Assembly: GCF_001808955.1 (NCBI RefSeq)
Contig: NZ_KV795243.1
Coordinates: 75,138-124,871 of the forward strand
Origin: Rothia sp. HMSC078H08
GTDB taxonomy: Bacteria > Actinomycetota > Actinomycetes > Actinomycetales > Micrococcaceae
DNA length: 49,734 bases
Direction of reading: 5' to 3'
This document shows, in pieces, positions 23,957-33,706 of the stretch. How positions within the stretch are numbered: the first letter of the stretch is position 1; the number at the start of each line of letters is the position of its first letter. Made by a program: the position numbers and the translations under genes. The notes under the pieces are model-generated. The model was not told the origin of the DNA, did no database searches, and saw only the letters and a list, made by a program, of their open reading frames with translations.

Positions 23957-25786
23957 TTAGCCCTCAATCAGCAGCGCCAGAGCCTCATAGGGGCGCAAGC
24001 TCAGCGTCACCGTCTCAGCCGAATCAGATACGGCAGAATCGACCGTAGAATTCTTGTAATTACACACCAGCACGCGACCGGAACGAACGAATTCAGCCGG
24101 AACCTCAACCTCGGTCGGCTCACCGTAGAAGTTCGTCAGCACCAGCAGGCGCTGCGCCGGGCTACCGTTCTCAGCACTAGCCTCAGCCGGCAGCTCACGC
24201 AGGTACGCAAACACCCGCTCGTGATCCAGCGCGTAGGGCGCGTACGAACCCGCAGAGATGACCGGGTACTGCTTACGCAGGGCAATCAGGTTGCGGTAGT
24301 AGGGCAGAATCATGCCGTCGCGTTCCTCATCTTCCACCGAAATACCGGCACCGGTCGCCGCATCACGAACCGGGGCGGGAGCCAGCCACGGCGACGTGGA
24401 ACCAAACCCGGCAATCACCGGATCCGCGGTCCACTGCATCGGCACACGCGAATTATCGCGAGCCTTCGACGCCACAATCTCCAGGGCCTGCTGCTCGCTC
24501 AGACCGCGCTCACGCAGCATTGCGTAGGCGTTGTGCGCCTCCACATCCACATACTGCTCGATCGAGGAGTAGACCGGGTCAATCATGCCGATTTCCTCGC
24601 CCTGGTACACGTATGGGGTGCCGCGTAGCAGGTGAATTACGGTCGCCAGCATGGTCGCCGACTCGGCACGGTAACGCTCAACGTCACCAAAACGGTTCAG
24701 CGCGCGCGGCTGGTCGTGGTTATTCCAGAACAGCGCGTTCCAGCCGCCGCCGGCCTGCATACCCAGCGCCCACTCGTTCAGGATTTGCTTCAACTCGGCA
24801 AAACGGAACGGCACCTTCGACCACTTCTCGCCGTTCTCGTAGTCCACCTTCAGGTGGTGGAAGCTGAACACCATGTCTAGCTCGTGGTTTACCGGGTTGG
24901 AGTAGCCCACGCAGTTTTCGATGCTGGTCGAGGACATTTCGCCCACGGTCACGGTGTCATCATACTGACCGAACGAGGCGCGGTTCAGCTGCTGAATGCG
25001 AGTATGCACAATCGGGGTGTCGGTGTATTGTGCCTTGTCCACGGTGCCTTCGGGGGCGTCGAATAGCTCTTCACCCTTACCGATGACGTTAATGACGTCG
25101 AAACGGAAGCCGCGCACGCCCTTCTCGTACCAGAAGTTCACGACCTTAAACAGCTCGTCGCGCACAGTCGGGTTGTACCAGTTCACGTCCGCCTGGGTGC
25201 GGTCGTACAGGTGCATGTAGAACAGGGGAGTGCCGTGCTCATCCGTGTACTCGCCAAAGCGGGACCAGCAGGAGCCGCCGAACTTCGACTCCCAGTTGGT
25301 CGGTTCGCGCAGCTGACCGTCCTCGGTGTATTTGCCGGGGCGAATGTAGAAGTAATCCCAGTACTCGCGCTCACCGGCGAGCGCACGCTGGAACCACTCG
25401 TGCTCGGTCGAAACATGATTGAGCACCATGTCGAACATGACGCCCACACCGTGCTTGGCAAGGGCGGCAATCATCTCTTCGACGTCCTTCATGGTGCCCA
25501 GGTCGGGGTTGATGGCGTAGTAGTCGGAGATGTCGTAGCCATTGTCGTTCTGCGGGGAGGCGAAGAACGGGTTGAACCACACCATGTCCACGCCCAGAGA
25601 AGCAATGTAGGGCACCTTCTCGATGACGCCGCGCAGGTCGCCGTAGGCGCCACCCGCCGCGGAGTATAAGGACTTTGGGTATACCTGGTAGATTACGGAG
25701 GACGCGAAATCTTTGCCGCCTGCCGGGGTGGTTGCCGGGCTGGTTGCCGGCGTGAGGGTGAGCGATGCGGTGGGTGCCTGTGTCAT
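23957..25786 (-). CDS. treC: Trehalose-6-phosphate hydrolase (GH13)
   Basis: A 609-residue cytoplasmic alpha-glucosidase, best matched to TreC, which splits trehalose 6-phosphate into glucose and glucose 6-phosphate. After a 25-residue Thr/Pro-rich head come VIYQVYPKSL, the barrel motif DMVLNHVS, nucleophile D230 in GFRFDVINVI, acid/base E283 in VGEMSSTS, and the third carboxylate D358 in FWNNHDQPR. FHHLKVDYENGEKW and SKARDNSRVPMQW are shared with E. coli TreC as I remember it. Start at ATG 25786 after AGAAGG. No trehalose PTS gene lies nearby; an oligo-1,6-glucosidase activity is the main alternative. Confidence 0.87.
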   Translation of the reverse strand: MTQAPTASLTLTPATSPATTPAGGKDFASSVIYQVYPKSLYSAAGGAYGDLRGVIEKVPYIASLGVDMVWFNPFFASPQNDNGYDISDYYAINPDLGTMKDVEEMIAALAKHGVGVMFDMVLNHVSTEHEWFQRALAGEREYWDYFYIRPGKYTEDGQLREPTNWESKFGGSCWSRFGEYTDEHGTPLFYMHLYDRTQADVNWYNPTVRDELFKVVNFWYEKGVRGFRFDVINVIGKGEELFDAPEGTVDKAQYTDTPIVHTRIQQLNRASFGQYDDTVTVGEMSSTSIENCVGYSNPVNHELDMVFSFHHLKVDYENGEKWSKVPFRFAELKQILNEWALGMQAGGGWNALFWNNHDQPRALNRFGDVERYRAESATMLATVIHLLRGTPYVYQGEEIGMIDPVYSSIEQYVDVEAHNAYAMLRERGLSEQQALEIVASKARDNSRVPMQWTADPVIAGFGSTSPWLAPAPVRDAATGAGISVEDEERDGMILPYYRNLIALRKQYPVISAGSYAPYALDHERVFAYLRELPAEASAENGSPAQRLLVLTNFYGEPTEVEVPAEFVRSGRVLVCNYKNSTVDSAVSDSAETVTLSLRPYEALALLIEG

Positions 25787-26201
25787 GGAAACCTTCTGAA
25801 ACGTAAGCAGGGTTCAGCGTGTATAAAAGCGTGTATAAATCAGTGTGTTGGAAACGAACCGCGCCGGTGCTGCGTGTGCTGCTACGTATGCACAGCGAGG
25901 CCCGTACGCGGCAGGCACAGCGGCCCGCCGCCTCCCGGTGCGTTCGCCGACTGAATATCGCCGCCCGGAACCTGGGCTCATTCCAGATTAGGGGGCATAA
26001 TGGGGTGATGTCCCCCGTCTACCCCAAAGGGGGCAATTCTGCCGCAGATCCGGCACAACCCCCGTGGCCTCAACCCTCCCACCGATAGGCGGTTGCAGGC
26101 TCGTGCGCGTTTCGATGCATGAAACCAAAGTGACCCTGAGCTGAAGAGCGTTGGACGCCGCGCGTAAAATCAGTACTTGCATCACTACGGAAGGTAAAAC
26201 A
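25787..26201. other. Divergent intergenic region between treC and ilvD
   Basis: 415 bases with no convincing gene. It must hold both divergent promoters; TAAAAT at 26165-26170 is a possible ilvD -10. I see no riboswitch or T-box landmarks. Confidence 0.4.
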
Positions 26202-28046
26202 ATGCCAGAACTGCGTTCACGTACTTCAACTCACGGCCGTAACATGGCTGGTGCCCGCGCCCTGTGGCGTGCCACCGGCATGGGCGATGACGACTTCGGC
26301 AAGCCCATTATTGCTATCGCGAACTCCTTCACCCAGTTCGTGCCCGGCCACGTGCACCTGAAGGACATGGGTGAGCTGGTCGCCGGCGCGATTCGTGAGG
26401 CTGGCGGCGTCGCCAAGGAATTTAACACCATCGCTGTTGATGACGGTATCGCGATGGGTCACGACGGTATGCTCTACTCGCTGCCTTCCCGCGATCTGAT
26501 TGCAGACTCGGTCGAGTACATGGTCAACGCGCACCGTGCCGACGCGCTGGTCTGCATCTCTAACTGTGACAAGATCACCCCCGGTATGCTTCTGGCGGCT
26601 ATGCGCCTGAACATCCCCACCATCTTTGTCTCTGGCGGCCCCATGGAGTCCGGCGAGGGCATTGAGGGTATTGTTGAGCACCGCCTCGACCTCATTGATG
26701 CCATGGTGATGGCTGTTAACGACAGCGTCAGTGACGCTGCGCTCGCTCAGGTTGAGAAGAACGCCTGCCCGACCTGCGGTTCGTGTGCGGGTATGTTCAC
26801 CGCAAACTCCATGAACTGCCTGAATGAGGCGATTGGCCTGGCGCTGCCCGGTAACGGCACCACCCTGGCTACTCAGGTGGCTCGTAAGGAGCTGTTCCTG
26901 GACGCTGGCCGCCGCATCGTGGAGCTGGCTAAGCGCTACTACGAGCAGGATGACGAGTCGGTTCTGCCCCGCTCCATTGCGACCAAGGAGGCGTTCGAGA
27001 ACGCTATGGCGCTGGATGTGGCGATGGGCGGTTCGACCAACACCGTGCTGCACACCCTGGCGATTGCTCACGAGGCGGGCGCTGACTTCACCCTGAAGGA
27101 TATTGACCGTATTTCGCGTCAGGTTCCCTGCCTGGCGAAGGTTGCCCCGAACTCCACTAAGTACCACATTGAGCACGTGCACCGTGCCGGCGGTATTCCT
27201 GCCCTGCTGGGTGAGTTGAACCGTGCCGGCCTGCTGCACAAGAACGTTCATTCTGTTCACGCTGACTCGCTGGACGAGTGGCTGGACGAGTGGGATATCC
27301 GCAGCGGCAAGGCGAGCGAGAAGGCGAAGGAACTGTTCCTCGCTGCTCCCGGCGGCGTGCGCACCACTCAGGCGTTCTCCACCGCGAACAAGTACGAATC
27401 CCACGAGACCGACGCCGAGAACGGTTGCATCCGCGCCGTGGAGCACGCGTACACCAAGGACGGCGGTCTGGCGGTCCTGTACGGCAACATTGCCCAGAAC
27501 GGCGCGATCATCAAGTCTGCTGGTATTGATGAGGAGCTGTTCCACTTCAAGGGCCGCGCCTTCGTGGTCGAGTCGCAGGACGAGGCTGTGCACGAGATTC
27601 TGTCGAAGAACGTGAAGGAAGGCGACATTGTTGTCATCCAGTACGAGGGTCCGAAGGGTGGCCCCGGCATGCAGGAAATGCTGTACCCGACCTCCTACCT
27701 GAAGGGTCTGGGCCTTGGCAAGAAGTGTGCGCTGATTACTGACGGTCGTTTCTCCGGTGGTACCTCGGGTATTTCTATCGGTCACGTCTCCCCGGAGGCG
27801 GCTGCTGGCGGCGCGATCGGCCTGGTGCAGACCGGTGACGAGATTGAGATTGACGTGAACAACCGCATCCTGCGTGTGAACGTTTCGGATGAGGAGCTTG
27901 CTGCTCGCCGCGAGGCGAAGGGCGCTACACCGTGGCGTCCGACCAAGCCGCGTGAGCGTCAGGTATCGAACGCCCTGAAGGTGTACGGCATGCTGGCTGC
28001 TTCGGCTGATAAGGGCGGCGTGCGCATCCTGCCCGAGGACGCATAA
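26202..28046 (+). CDS. ilvD: Dihydroxy-acid dehydratase
   Basis: A 614-residue iron-sulfur enzyme that dehydrates 2,3-dihydroxy-isovalerate and 2,3-dihydroxy-3-methylvalerate, the penultimate common step to valine, isoleucine and leucine. Start at ATG 26202, seven bases after CGGAAGG. Cluster and active-site signatures are [13 protein letters not shown] (C122) and [19 protein letters not shown] (around C195), with GGPMESG between and [20 protein letters not shown] near the C-terminus. Length is normal. It is a single-gene unit, with a terminator at 28093, and is not linked to other ilv genes here. Confidence 0.97.
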   Translation: MPELRSRTSTHGRNMAGARALWRATGMGDDDFGKPIIAIANSFTQFVPGHVHLKDMGELVAGAIREAGGVAKEFNTIAVDDGIAMGHDGMLYSLPSRDLIADSVEYMVNAHRADALVCISNCDKITPGMLLAAMRLNIPTIFVSGGPMESGEGIEGIVEHRLDLIDAMVMAVNDSVSDAALAQVEKNACPTCGSCAGMFTANSMNCLNEAIGLALPGNGTTLATQVARKELFLDAGRRIVELAKRYYEQDDESVLPRSIATKEAFENAMALDVAMGGSTNTVLHTLAIAHEAGADFTLKDIDRISRQVPCLAKVAPNSTKYHIEHVHRAGGIPALLGELNRAGLLHKNVHSVHADSLDEWLDEWDIRSGKASEKAKELFLAAPGGVRTTQAFSTANKYESHETDAENGCIRAVEHAYTKDGGLAVLYGNIAQNGAIIKSAGIDEELFHFKGRAFVVESQDEAVHEILSKNVKEGDIVVIQYEGPKGGPGMQEMLYPTSYLKGLGLGKKCALITDGRFSGGTSGISIGHVSPEAAAGGAIGLVQTGDEIEIDVNNRILRVNVSDEELAARREAKGATPWRPTKPRERQVSNALKVYGMLAASADKGGVRILPEDA

Positions 28047-28092
28047 GCCCCTCACGTATCGTGTGAGAATTTAATATCTTGCCCTGATGGGC

Positions 28093-28131
28093 TGGCGCCC
28101 CGTTCCGCGGTTTTTCTGCGGGCGGGGCGCT
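28093..28131 (+). terminator. Intrinsic terminator after ilvD
   Basis: GCGCCCCG pairs with CGGGGCGC, followed by TGTTCTTT, about 50 bases after the stop. Confidence 0.7.
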
Positions 28132-28182
28132 GTTCTTTGTTCGCGTATTTGTTTACCGTCGTGGGATACCCGGTGCGGCGTA

Positions 28183-28211
28183 TTGCCTTGTCAGTTGCGG
28201 TGCAGTAGGGT
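28183..28211 (+). promoter_or_regulatory. Promoter of the lipoprotein gene at 28299
   Basis: -35 TTGCCT (28183-28188) and -10 TAGGGT (28206-28211) have a 17-base spacer. Confidence 0.55.
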
Positions 28212-28298
28212 GTAAGAAGGTATTTAGGTACCCGATTCACCGACTCAGCACAACCACTCAAACACAACGCAATTCGCAACCCTCACAAGGACGTATTC

Positions 28299-29333
28299 AT
28301 GGTTACCCTGCCCGCACGCGCACAGCGTGCTTTTACTCGTCGTGCCCTGACGGCTCTTGCCTGTATCGGTGCGCTCGCTTTGAGCTCTTGCTCTGCTCAG
28401 CCGCAGGCTGATGATTCTGAAACCGCCCCGATGATGGTGGCGACTTCTTCTGCGCCCGTTGATGCAAAGACCCTGTTCACCGCGGCGGATGGCTCCTGGA
28501 AGCCGAATACTGTGCAGATCTCTGCCGGCCTGGATTCCCCGGTAACGTACGACTCGGTAGCGACCCCCACGGATGAGCCGAGCACGGACGCCGAGTACGA
28601 GGCGGCATACGCCTCGGCGAGTGGCTCTGCGAACACTATTGATGCGGGCACCCGCTGCGGTGTGACAAGCCTGCTGGGTGGTTCCGCCGGTATTTACGTG
28701 TATGACGGTTCGGATTGTGCCAAGGCTCAGGAGGCGGTGCGCCTCTTCAACAGCCGCAAGAACCAGGACGGCGCGGCGAGTGTTGAGTGGTACCAGTGCG
28801 CTACGAAGGTGCAGGGCCGCGACTACATTACGGGTGCCTGCTTCACGCAGGGTGGTAGCGTTGAGAAGCCGCGCCTGGCGCTGATTCCGGCACAGACCCG
28901 CATGCTGTCGGGTACGCTGACTTTCGCTGAAGCGTACGGTGGCGGCACTTTCGGTCAGGGTGATTCTGCGAAGACTGTTGAGGCGCTGCGTTTCACCAGC
29001 CCGGACTCTAAGGTCGCGTGCTCGGTGACCCCGTCGGGTGTGGACTGCCAGGCGATGGTGGGCGTGACCCTGGAGGGCTGGGATGCCGCATCCGGTAAGG
29101 CGCAGCAGCGCGTGCACATGGTGCAGGGCCAGGCGCCCGAGGTGAGCCTGGTCGGTCAGACCGCCACCCCGGAGCCGGTGAATACTGAGGGCATTGTTGC
29201 CCTGTCTACCGGTCAGGTGGTGACTGCGTACGGTTACACCTGCAAGTCGGTGAATACCGGTAAGGTGCATTGCGTGAGCGCGACGAATGGTTTCACACTT
29301 GATTCGATGGAGGTTGGCGTAGAACGCCGTTAA
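28299..29333 (+). CDS. Lipoprotein of unknown function
   Basis: A 344-residue protein, start ATG 28299 after AAGGA. The signal is positively charged (ARAQRAFTRRA) with a hydrophobic core and lipobox LSSC near residue 31, so it should be lipid-anchored on the outer face of the membrane. After a low-complexity Asp/Thr/Pro/Ser linker (residues 35-100) there is a folded part containing at least six cysteines, several suitably placed for disulfides (for example around CGVTSLLGG, DCAKAQ, YQCATK, ACFTQ). No enzyme motif is recognised. It is monocistronic between its own promoter and a strong terminator. Confidence 0.75.
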   Translation: MVTLPARAQRAFTRRALTALACIGALALSSCSAQPQADDSETAPMMVATSSAPVDAKTLFTAADGSWKPNTVQISAGLDSPVTYDSVATPTDEPSTDAEYEAAYASASGSANTIDAGTRCGVTSLLGGSAGIYVYDGSDCAKAQEAVRLFNSRKNQDGAASVEWYQCATKVQGRDYITGACFTQGGSVEKPRLALIPAQTRMLSGTLTFAEAYGGGTFGQGDSAKTVEALRFTSPDSKVACSVTPSGVDCQAMVGVTLEGWDAASGKAQQRVHMVQGQAPEVSLVGQTATPEPVNTEGIVALSTGQVVTAYGYTCKSVNTGKVHCVSATNGFTLDSMEVGVERR

Positions 29334-29407
29334 ACCGAGAGCGCTGCTAAACCGAGAATGAAGGCGCGCTGCGAGTAGCTGCTCTCGCCTCCATAACTGA
29401 CATGCGA

Positions 29408-29453
29408 AGGTGCCCGGCACCCCTCACTTAGGGGGTGCCGGGCACCTCGGTCT
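29408..29453. terminator. Bidirectional terminator
   Basis: A perfect 16-bp stem, AGGTGCCCGGCACCCC with GGGGTGCCGGGCACCT, lies between converging genes. Confidence 0.85.
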
Positions 29454-29463
29454 TTAACGTCGT

Positions 29464-29742
29464 TTAGCGGAAGTTGACGATGCGAACGTCCAGCTCGGAG
29501 GAGAGCAGCGGCTCCCATGCGGCGACAGCCTTCTGGAAGTGTTCGGTGCCCATGTGCTTTTCGAGCAGTTCCTGGGATTCCCAACGCTCGATGAATGCGA
29601 AGTCGGTGTCGGAGACGGCACCGAAGTCGTAGCTGACGTTGCCTTCGTCCTGGCGGCTTGCGGTCACGAGCGGTTCGATGGTCTTGAGGAATTCTTCGAC
29701 GTGCTCGGGCTTGACGGATACTCCGGCGTAGACACCAATCAT
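29464..29742 (-). CDS. Antibiotic biosynthesis monooxygenase (ABM) domain protein
   Basis: A 92-residue ferredoxin-like alpha-beta barrel protein. Start ATG 29742 follows AAGGAG. The pattern VYAGVSVKPEHVEEFLKTIE, EGNVSYDFGAV, FAFIERWESQELLEKHMGTE and HFQ is typical of the YgiN/ABM group, which includes quinol monooxygenases and heme-degrading enzymes. Such proteins are usually dimeric and cytoplasmic and act without a cofactor on quinols or related compounds. Which activity applies cannot be decided. It is a single gene, convergent with the lipoprotein gene. Confidence 0.85.
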   Translation of the reverse strand: MIGVYAGVSVKPEHVEEFLKTIEPLVTASRQDEGNVSYDFGAVSDTDFAFIERWESQELLEKHMGTEHFQKAVAAWEPLLSSELDVRIVNFR

Positions 29743-30046
29743 GGGGCTCTCCTTGTGGGGTGGTGCGGCGGTTGCCGCGTCGTATATGACTCTTTTACCG
29801 TACACCTTTCCCCGCGCCTCGGTGAGGTATGCGCGGGGGTTTCTCGCGCTGTGTTGTGCGCTGTGTTCTGTACTGGGTTTTGTGCTGTGCCGGCGTGAGA
29901 GAGGAATTGCGGTGATCCATTCGCTAACTGTAAAAAAGGTGTTTTATATTTGCGTGCCCCTTTCTTTTCGACCTATAAAAGAATGAGGACGATACACCGC
30001 ATGAATGGAAGGAGACGCGGTATGGCACACATGGGGGGTGACACTC

Positions 30047-31243
30047 ATGGGATTTTCACCGGCGCATATCAAACGATGCACCCTGACCTGGGAGGCGCCC
30101 GACTATAGCGCCTCGTACCCTGCCGGGTACACGGATCAGGGCGTTGCTGTGATTGCGGTGGCTCAGGAGCATCGTAAGGCGCAAGGTTTTTGTTATTCGG
30201 CGTTGTCGACGGTGGTTTTTATTTCTAAGCAGGACGGCACCCGCACCGTGGTGAATGAGGAGCCGATGCTTTTCACTCACGTTCATTCCCTCATGGAATG
30301 CTGTGATGAGGTGCATCCGCGTCTGCTGGGTCGTGCCGTGCTTTCTGCGTGGGATGTGGTTCCTGAGCAGTACCGTCAGAACCTGGTGACGATTGCTGCG
30401 GACCGTAAGAATCTGAAGCAGCTTTTCCGTGATTGCGACCAGTTGAAGGGGATTATGGAGTACCGCGCCTTTGAGAAGGTGCTGGACCCGTACGATAACC
30501 ATTCTTTGGGGGAAGTGCATGTGAAGCTTGCTGGCACGCCCGCGTATGAGCGGATGCAGGCTGAGGTGTGTGCGGCACGTACCGCCGTGGATGAGATGGT
30601 GGAGGAGGCGCTGACCCCTCGACCGCTGGACCAGCTGCAGGACTATAGCGTTTTCACGGATTGTTCGTTCCGTTCGACTCACAATAAGAAGTATCAGCGT
30701 GGCGGCCGTATGGGTATCGCCGGCGTGAGTGAGGACGGCTTCTATTTTCATACCCACTATGATGGCGTGAATATTATGACCGGTGAGCTGTCTGCGATGT
30801 TGGCGGCTTATACGGTGTTCCATAGCGGTTCGCGCCGCCTGATTATTCATACGGATTCTTTGGGTGCGTTGACGTTTGTATTGCGTTTGGCGCATAGCCG
30901 TTGGGCTTTTGAGGCGTGGGTTTCTGAGGGTATTCAGGATGAGCGCGTGGTGGCTCAGATGCGTGCTTTGACGGAGGCTATCCGCGAGAAGCGTGTGCTG
31001 GTGAAGCATGTTCCGGGCCATACGGGCCACGGTTTGCAGGAGAGTAGCGACTCTGTGTCGAAGATGCATCGCCATTTTCCGGGGCAGATTGTGGATAAGC
31101 GTCATCAGAGCGAGTTTAATCAGCGTTGCGAGTCGATTATTACTGCTTTGTCGGGTTGTGCGAAGGCTGTTCGCCTGCTTGCGCCGGAGTGGTTGCAGAT
31201 TAAACCTTCTTCAATCCACACGGGAAACCGTTTATGGCGCTAA
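30047..31243 (+). CDS. Free-standing RNase H-like protein with novel N-terminal domain
   Basis: A 398-residue protein with no signal peptide. The C-terminal half carries a complete RNase HI-like active-site series: D in YSVFTDCSFRS (about residue 204), E in MTGELSAMLAAY, D in RLIIHTDSLGAL and the final HVPGHTGHGLQESSDSVSK with H and D. The N-terminal 190 residues match nothing I recognise. Start: ATG 30047 follows GGGGTG; the in-frame ATG at 30005 would add 14 residues. It could process RNA in RNA-DNA hybrids or be an inactive binding module. It is far longer than housekeeping RNase HI (about 150 residues). Confidence 0.72.
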   Translation: MGFSPAHIKRCTLTWEAPDYSASYPAGYTDQGVAVIAVAQEHRKAQGFCYSALSTVVFISKQDGTRTVVNEEPMLFTHVHSLMECCDEVHPRLLGRAVLSAWDVVPEQYRQNLVTIAADRKNLKQLFRDCDQLKGIMEYRAFEKVLDPYDNHSLGEVHVKLAGTPAYERMQAEVCAARTAVDEMVEEALTPRPLDQLQDYSVFTDCSFRSTHNKKYQRGGRMGIAGVSEDGFYFHTHYDGVNIMTGELSAMLAAYTVFHSGSRRLIIHTDSLGALTFVLRLAHSRWAFEAWVSEGIQDERVVAQMRALTEAIREKRVLVKHVPGHTGHGLQESSDSVSKMHRHFPGQIVDKRHQSEFNQRCESIITALSGCAKAVRLLAPEWLQIKPSSIHTGNRLWR

Positions 31244-31440
31244 ACTAGTCCAGGGTAGAAATGAACGCGCGATACATTCGCTGCATACGAAGGTATGCGA
31301 TGTCGGAGGTGTCGCGTGTTTCTTTTTGCCCTTTTGCCTTCTCCGCATGCGCTTTTACGAGGCTCACCTGTAGCGCTGCTCTAGCTTGTAGCCCCGCGCA
31401 TCCTGCAATGGTGCGTGGGAAAAGAATGCGGGGGAAACGA

Positions 31441-31491
31441 AAGCTCCCCCTGAGCGTCGAATCAATCGAACTCAGGGGGGGGGGAGCTTTT
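31441..31491. terminator. Terminator hairpin containing a run of ten G
   Basis: AAGCTCCCCCTGAG pairs with CTCAGGGGG…GAGCTTTT; the 3' arm has ten consecutive G (31475-31484). It lies between the RNase H-like gene and the converging membrane-protein gene. Confidence 0.75.
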
Positions 31492-31494
31492 AGG

Positions 31495-32052
31495 TTATTT
31501 ACCAGCGTGGGTGAACATAATCTTCACAATCGCAAGAACAATAACGGCGAGGGTGAGCCACACGGCGCTTCGGACAGTACGCCAGCAGATTGGCTCGCCG
31601 CGGTAGCGAGCAATCGCGAAGTTGAGGGTAAAAATACGCCACACCACGGTCACAAGACAGAGAATAATAGTGCAGTCAAAAATGATGTCGTAGGTGCCGC
31701 CGGGCGGTAGGAATGTCGCCAGAATCAGGAGCGCCACGGGGTACACGGTCGTACCCAGAATAGGGCTCGCGTTGCCCAGCGCGTGCTTGACGAAATCTCG
31801 CGGCGGGGTGCCGCCGTGCAGCACCCGGTACTCCTGCATTTCTGAGATGACGTGGGCAATGTAGGTGGTCAGACCGGTACCCGTAATGTAGAGGATTGCG
31901 GTGCCGTCAAAGATCGCGTTCGCGTCGTGAATGCTCAGCAGAGCCGCCAGCACCAAGAAATTACCGTAGGTGTACGCAGAGATACGGTGAGCAACGTCGT
32001 GCGCATCGAGTTCAGCGAATTTACGGCGTGCTTTACGGAATAGAAGGGGCAT
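31495..32052 (-). CDS. Small integral membrane protein, unknown function
   Basis: A 185-residue protein with about four hydrophobic helices (around residues 30-60, 100-118, 122-142 and 160-180). Start ATG 32052 follows AAAGGA by eight bases; the longer frame overlaps the cardiolipin synthase gene. The N-terminus is basic (RKARRKF) and likely cytoplasmic. It lies 62 bases after the cardiolipin synthase stop on the same strand, so the two are probably cotranscribed and it may act in membrane lipid metabolism, which is inference only. No family recognised. Confidence 0.75.
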   Translation of the reverse strand: MPLLFRKARRKFAELDAHDVAHRISAYTYGNFLVLAALLSIHDANAIFDGTAILYITGTGLTTYIAHVISEMQEYRVLHGGTPPRDFVKHALGNASPILGTTVYPVALLILATFLPPGGTYDIIFDCTIILCLVTVVWRIFTLNFAIARYRGEPICWRTVRSAVWLTLAVIVLAIVKIMFTHAGK

Positions 32053-32114
32053 TCGATAGTCCTTTGGCGGGTGCGGGGATGAAAACTCAGACCCCCGAGT
32101 GTGTGACAAATAGC

Positions 32115-33593
32115 TTAGAGGAGCGATGACCACAGTCGGCAGAGGTTCTCCACCATCTTGATGCGGCGCGGGCGCTCCGCCCACTGGGTGTACAGCAGCT
32201 CGGTGCAGACCTGCTCGTATTCGGCGCATACTTCATCCAGCATCGCGACCATGCCGCGGTCAATGACGAACGTTGACACTTCCATGTTCAGTGAGAAGGA
32301 ACGCGGGTCCATATTGGACGAGCCAATGAACGTAATTTCGTCGTCGACCATCATGAACTTGGAGTGCAACACGGTCGGGCTGGGGTACTGCAGAATACGC
32401 ACACCCGCCTGCAGCAGCTGCTCGTAGTAGGAACGCTGCGCCATGTTCGGCAGGAACTGGTCGCCCTTCTCGCACACAATCACGGTGGTTTCAATACCGG
32501 AGTAGGCGGCGTTCGTGAGTGCCTGCAGTAGGGTCTCTTCGGGCACGAAGTAGGGCGAGCAGATGGTAATACGCCGCTCGGCGTTGTAGATCAGGTAGTT
32601 AATGAGGCGCAGGTTGTTTTCGGTTTCAAAACCGGGGCCGGAGGGCACAACCTGGGCGCGCATCCCATCCTTGTAGTAGGGGATATTGGTGTTAATTTCT
32701 GCCAGGATCAGCTGGTTCGTTTCGGAGTACCAGTCGGAGACGAAAACGGCGTTGAGCTCTTCAACGATGGGGCCGGTGCAGGAGAAGGTCAGGTCCTTCC
32801 ACTCCAAGCCCTTCTTAATGTTTTCGGGCATGTCGTAGGAGCGGTGAATAGCGTTCTGCGAACCGGAGAACGCGACGCGTCCGTCCACGACGAGGACCTT
32901 GCGGTGGTTACGCAGGTCGGGTCGCTGCCACTTGAGTTTCCACGGTTTGAGCGGCAGCATGAGGCGCCACTGCATACCCGAGTCGTTGAGCATTTTCACG
33001 AGTTTCTTATAGGACGGGTATTTGCGGGAGCCGATGTGGTCGAGGAGTACGCGCACCTGTACACCGCGTTCGTGGGCTGCGAAGAGGGCGTCCCAGAGGA
33101 CTGCGCTCGCCTCGTCGTAGGCGGTGATGTAGAACTCGAAGTGCACGTATTTGGTGGCGCGGTCGACTTCTTCCGCCATGGCGACCATTGCCTCGTGGTT
33201 GTCGGTGTGGAGGGTGAATTGGTTGCCGCCGACCAGGGGGAGTGAGCCCAGGGTGTAGTTGAGCTGGCTGGCTACCTTTGCGGGGTCGGAGAGGTCGTCG
33301 GTGCGGGTGAGGAAGGGCTTGTTCTCGCTGACTTCGCGGATCAAGTCGTTCATGGCGTGTTGGCGTGCGCGGCGGTAGGCGGGCAGGCGCGAGGAGCCGA
33401 AGACGAGGAATGCGATGAACCCTACGAAGGGGATGAAGAAGATGGCCATGAGCCAGCCCAGGGCAACCACGGGTTTGCGGTTGTAGGGGAGCCAACAGAG
33501 GGCTGCGAGTCGGATGAGGATATCGGCGATGCCGAGTGCGAGGCGTAGCCAGTCTGGCAGGAAATCGAGATAGGCGGGGGCAAACAAGTTCAT
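32115..33593 (-). CDS. cls: Cardiolipin synthase (phospholipase D type)
   Basis: A 492-residue membrane enzyme that joins two phosphatidylglycerols, or PG with a CDP-diacylglycerol-derived lipid, to cardiolipin. The N-terminus has two hydrophobic helices (PLDNc-type tail, residues 10-70). Two HKD motifs are intact: NHRKVLVVDGRVAFSGSQN around residue 224 and LHSKFMMVDDEITFIGSSN around residue 406, the two halves of one PLD active site. Length and layout match bacterial Cls. The start at 33593 has GAGGG directly before it; a CATAAT box six bases upstream suggests a leaderless or very short leader mRNA. It is divergent from the TetR gene. Confidence 0.93.
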   Translation of the reverse strand: MNLFAPAYLDFLPDWLRLALGIADILIRLAALCWLPYNRKPVVALGWLMAIFFIPFVGFIAFLVFGSSRLPAYRRARQHAMNDLIREVSENKPFLTRTDDLSDPAKVASQLNYTLGSLPLVGGNQFTLHTDNHEAMVAMAEEVDRATKYVHFEFYITAYDEASAVLWDALFAAHERGVQVRVLLDHIGSRKYPSYKKLVKMLNDSGMQWRLMLPLKPWKLKWQRPDLRNHRKVLVVDGRVAFSGSQNAIHRSYDMPENIKKGLEWKDLTFSCTGPIVEELNAVFVSDWYSETNQLILAEINTNIPYYKDGMRAQVVPSGPGFETENNLRLINYLIYNAERRITICSPYFVPEETLLQALTNAAYSGIETTVIVCEKGDQFLPNMAQRSYYEQLLQAGVRILQYPSPTVLHSKFMMVDDEITFIGSSNMDPRSFSLNMEVSTFVIDRGMVAMLDEVCAEYEQVCTELLYTQWAERPRRIKMVENLCRLWSSLL

Positions 33594-33670
33594 CCCTCTA
33601 TTATGCCGATGTTTTGTGTGGGGCTGGAGCTTAGCTGGCTATGCTGTGGGCCTTAACGCCAAAAATGCAC

Positions 33671-33699
33671 TTGAGCATTGTGTGCAGTGATGAAATAAT
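33671..33699 (+). promoter_or_regulatory. Promoter of the TetR gene, likely leaderless
   Basis: -35 TTGAGC (33671-33676) and -10 AATAAT (33694-33699) have a 17-base spacer. The start codon lies eight bases after the -10, leaving no room for a leader. Confidence 0.55.
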
Positions 33700-33706
33700 T
33701 GCAGTT

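Noticed and set aside
26226..28055. 609-codon open frame on the minus strand
   Set aside because: It lies wholly opposite ilvD, whose product is unmistakable. The minus frame has no family features; long antisense frames are expected at this GC content.
31261..31710. 149-codon plus-strand frame
   Set aside because: It runs across a terminator hairpin and into the antisense of the membrane-protein gene, with no recognisable domain.
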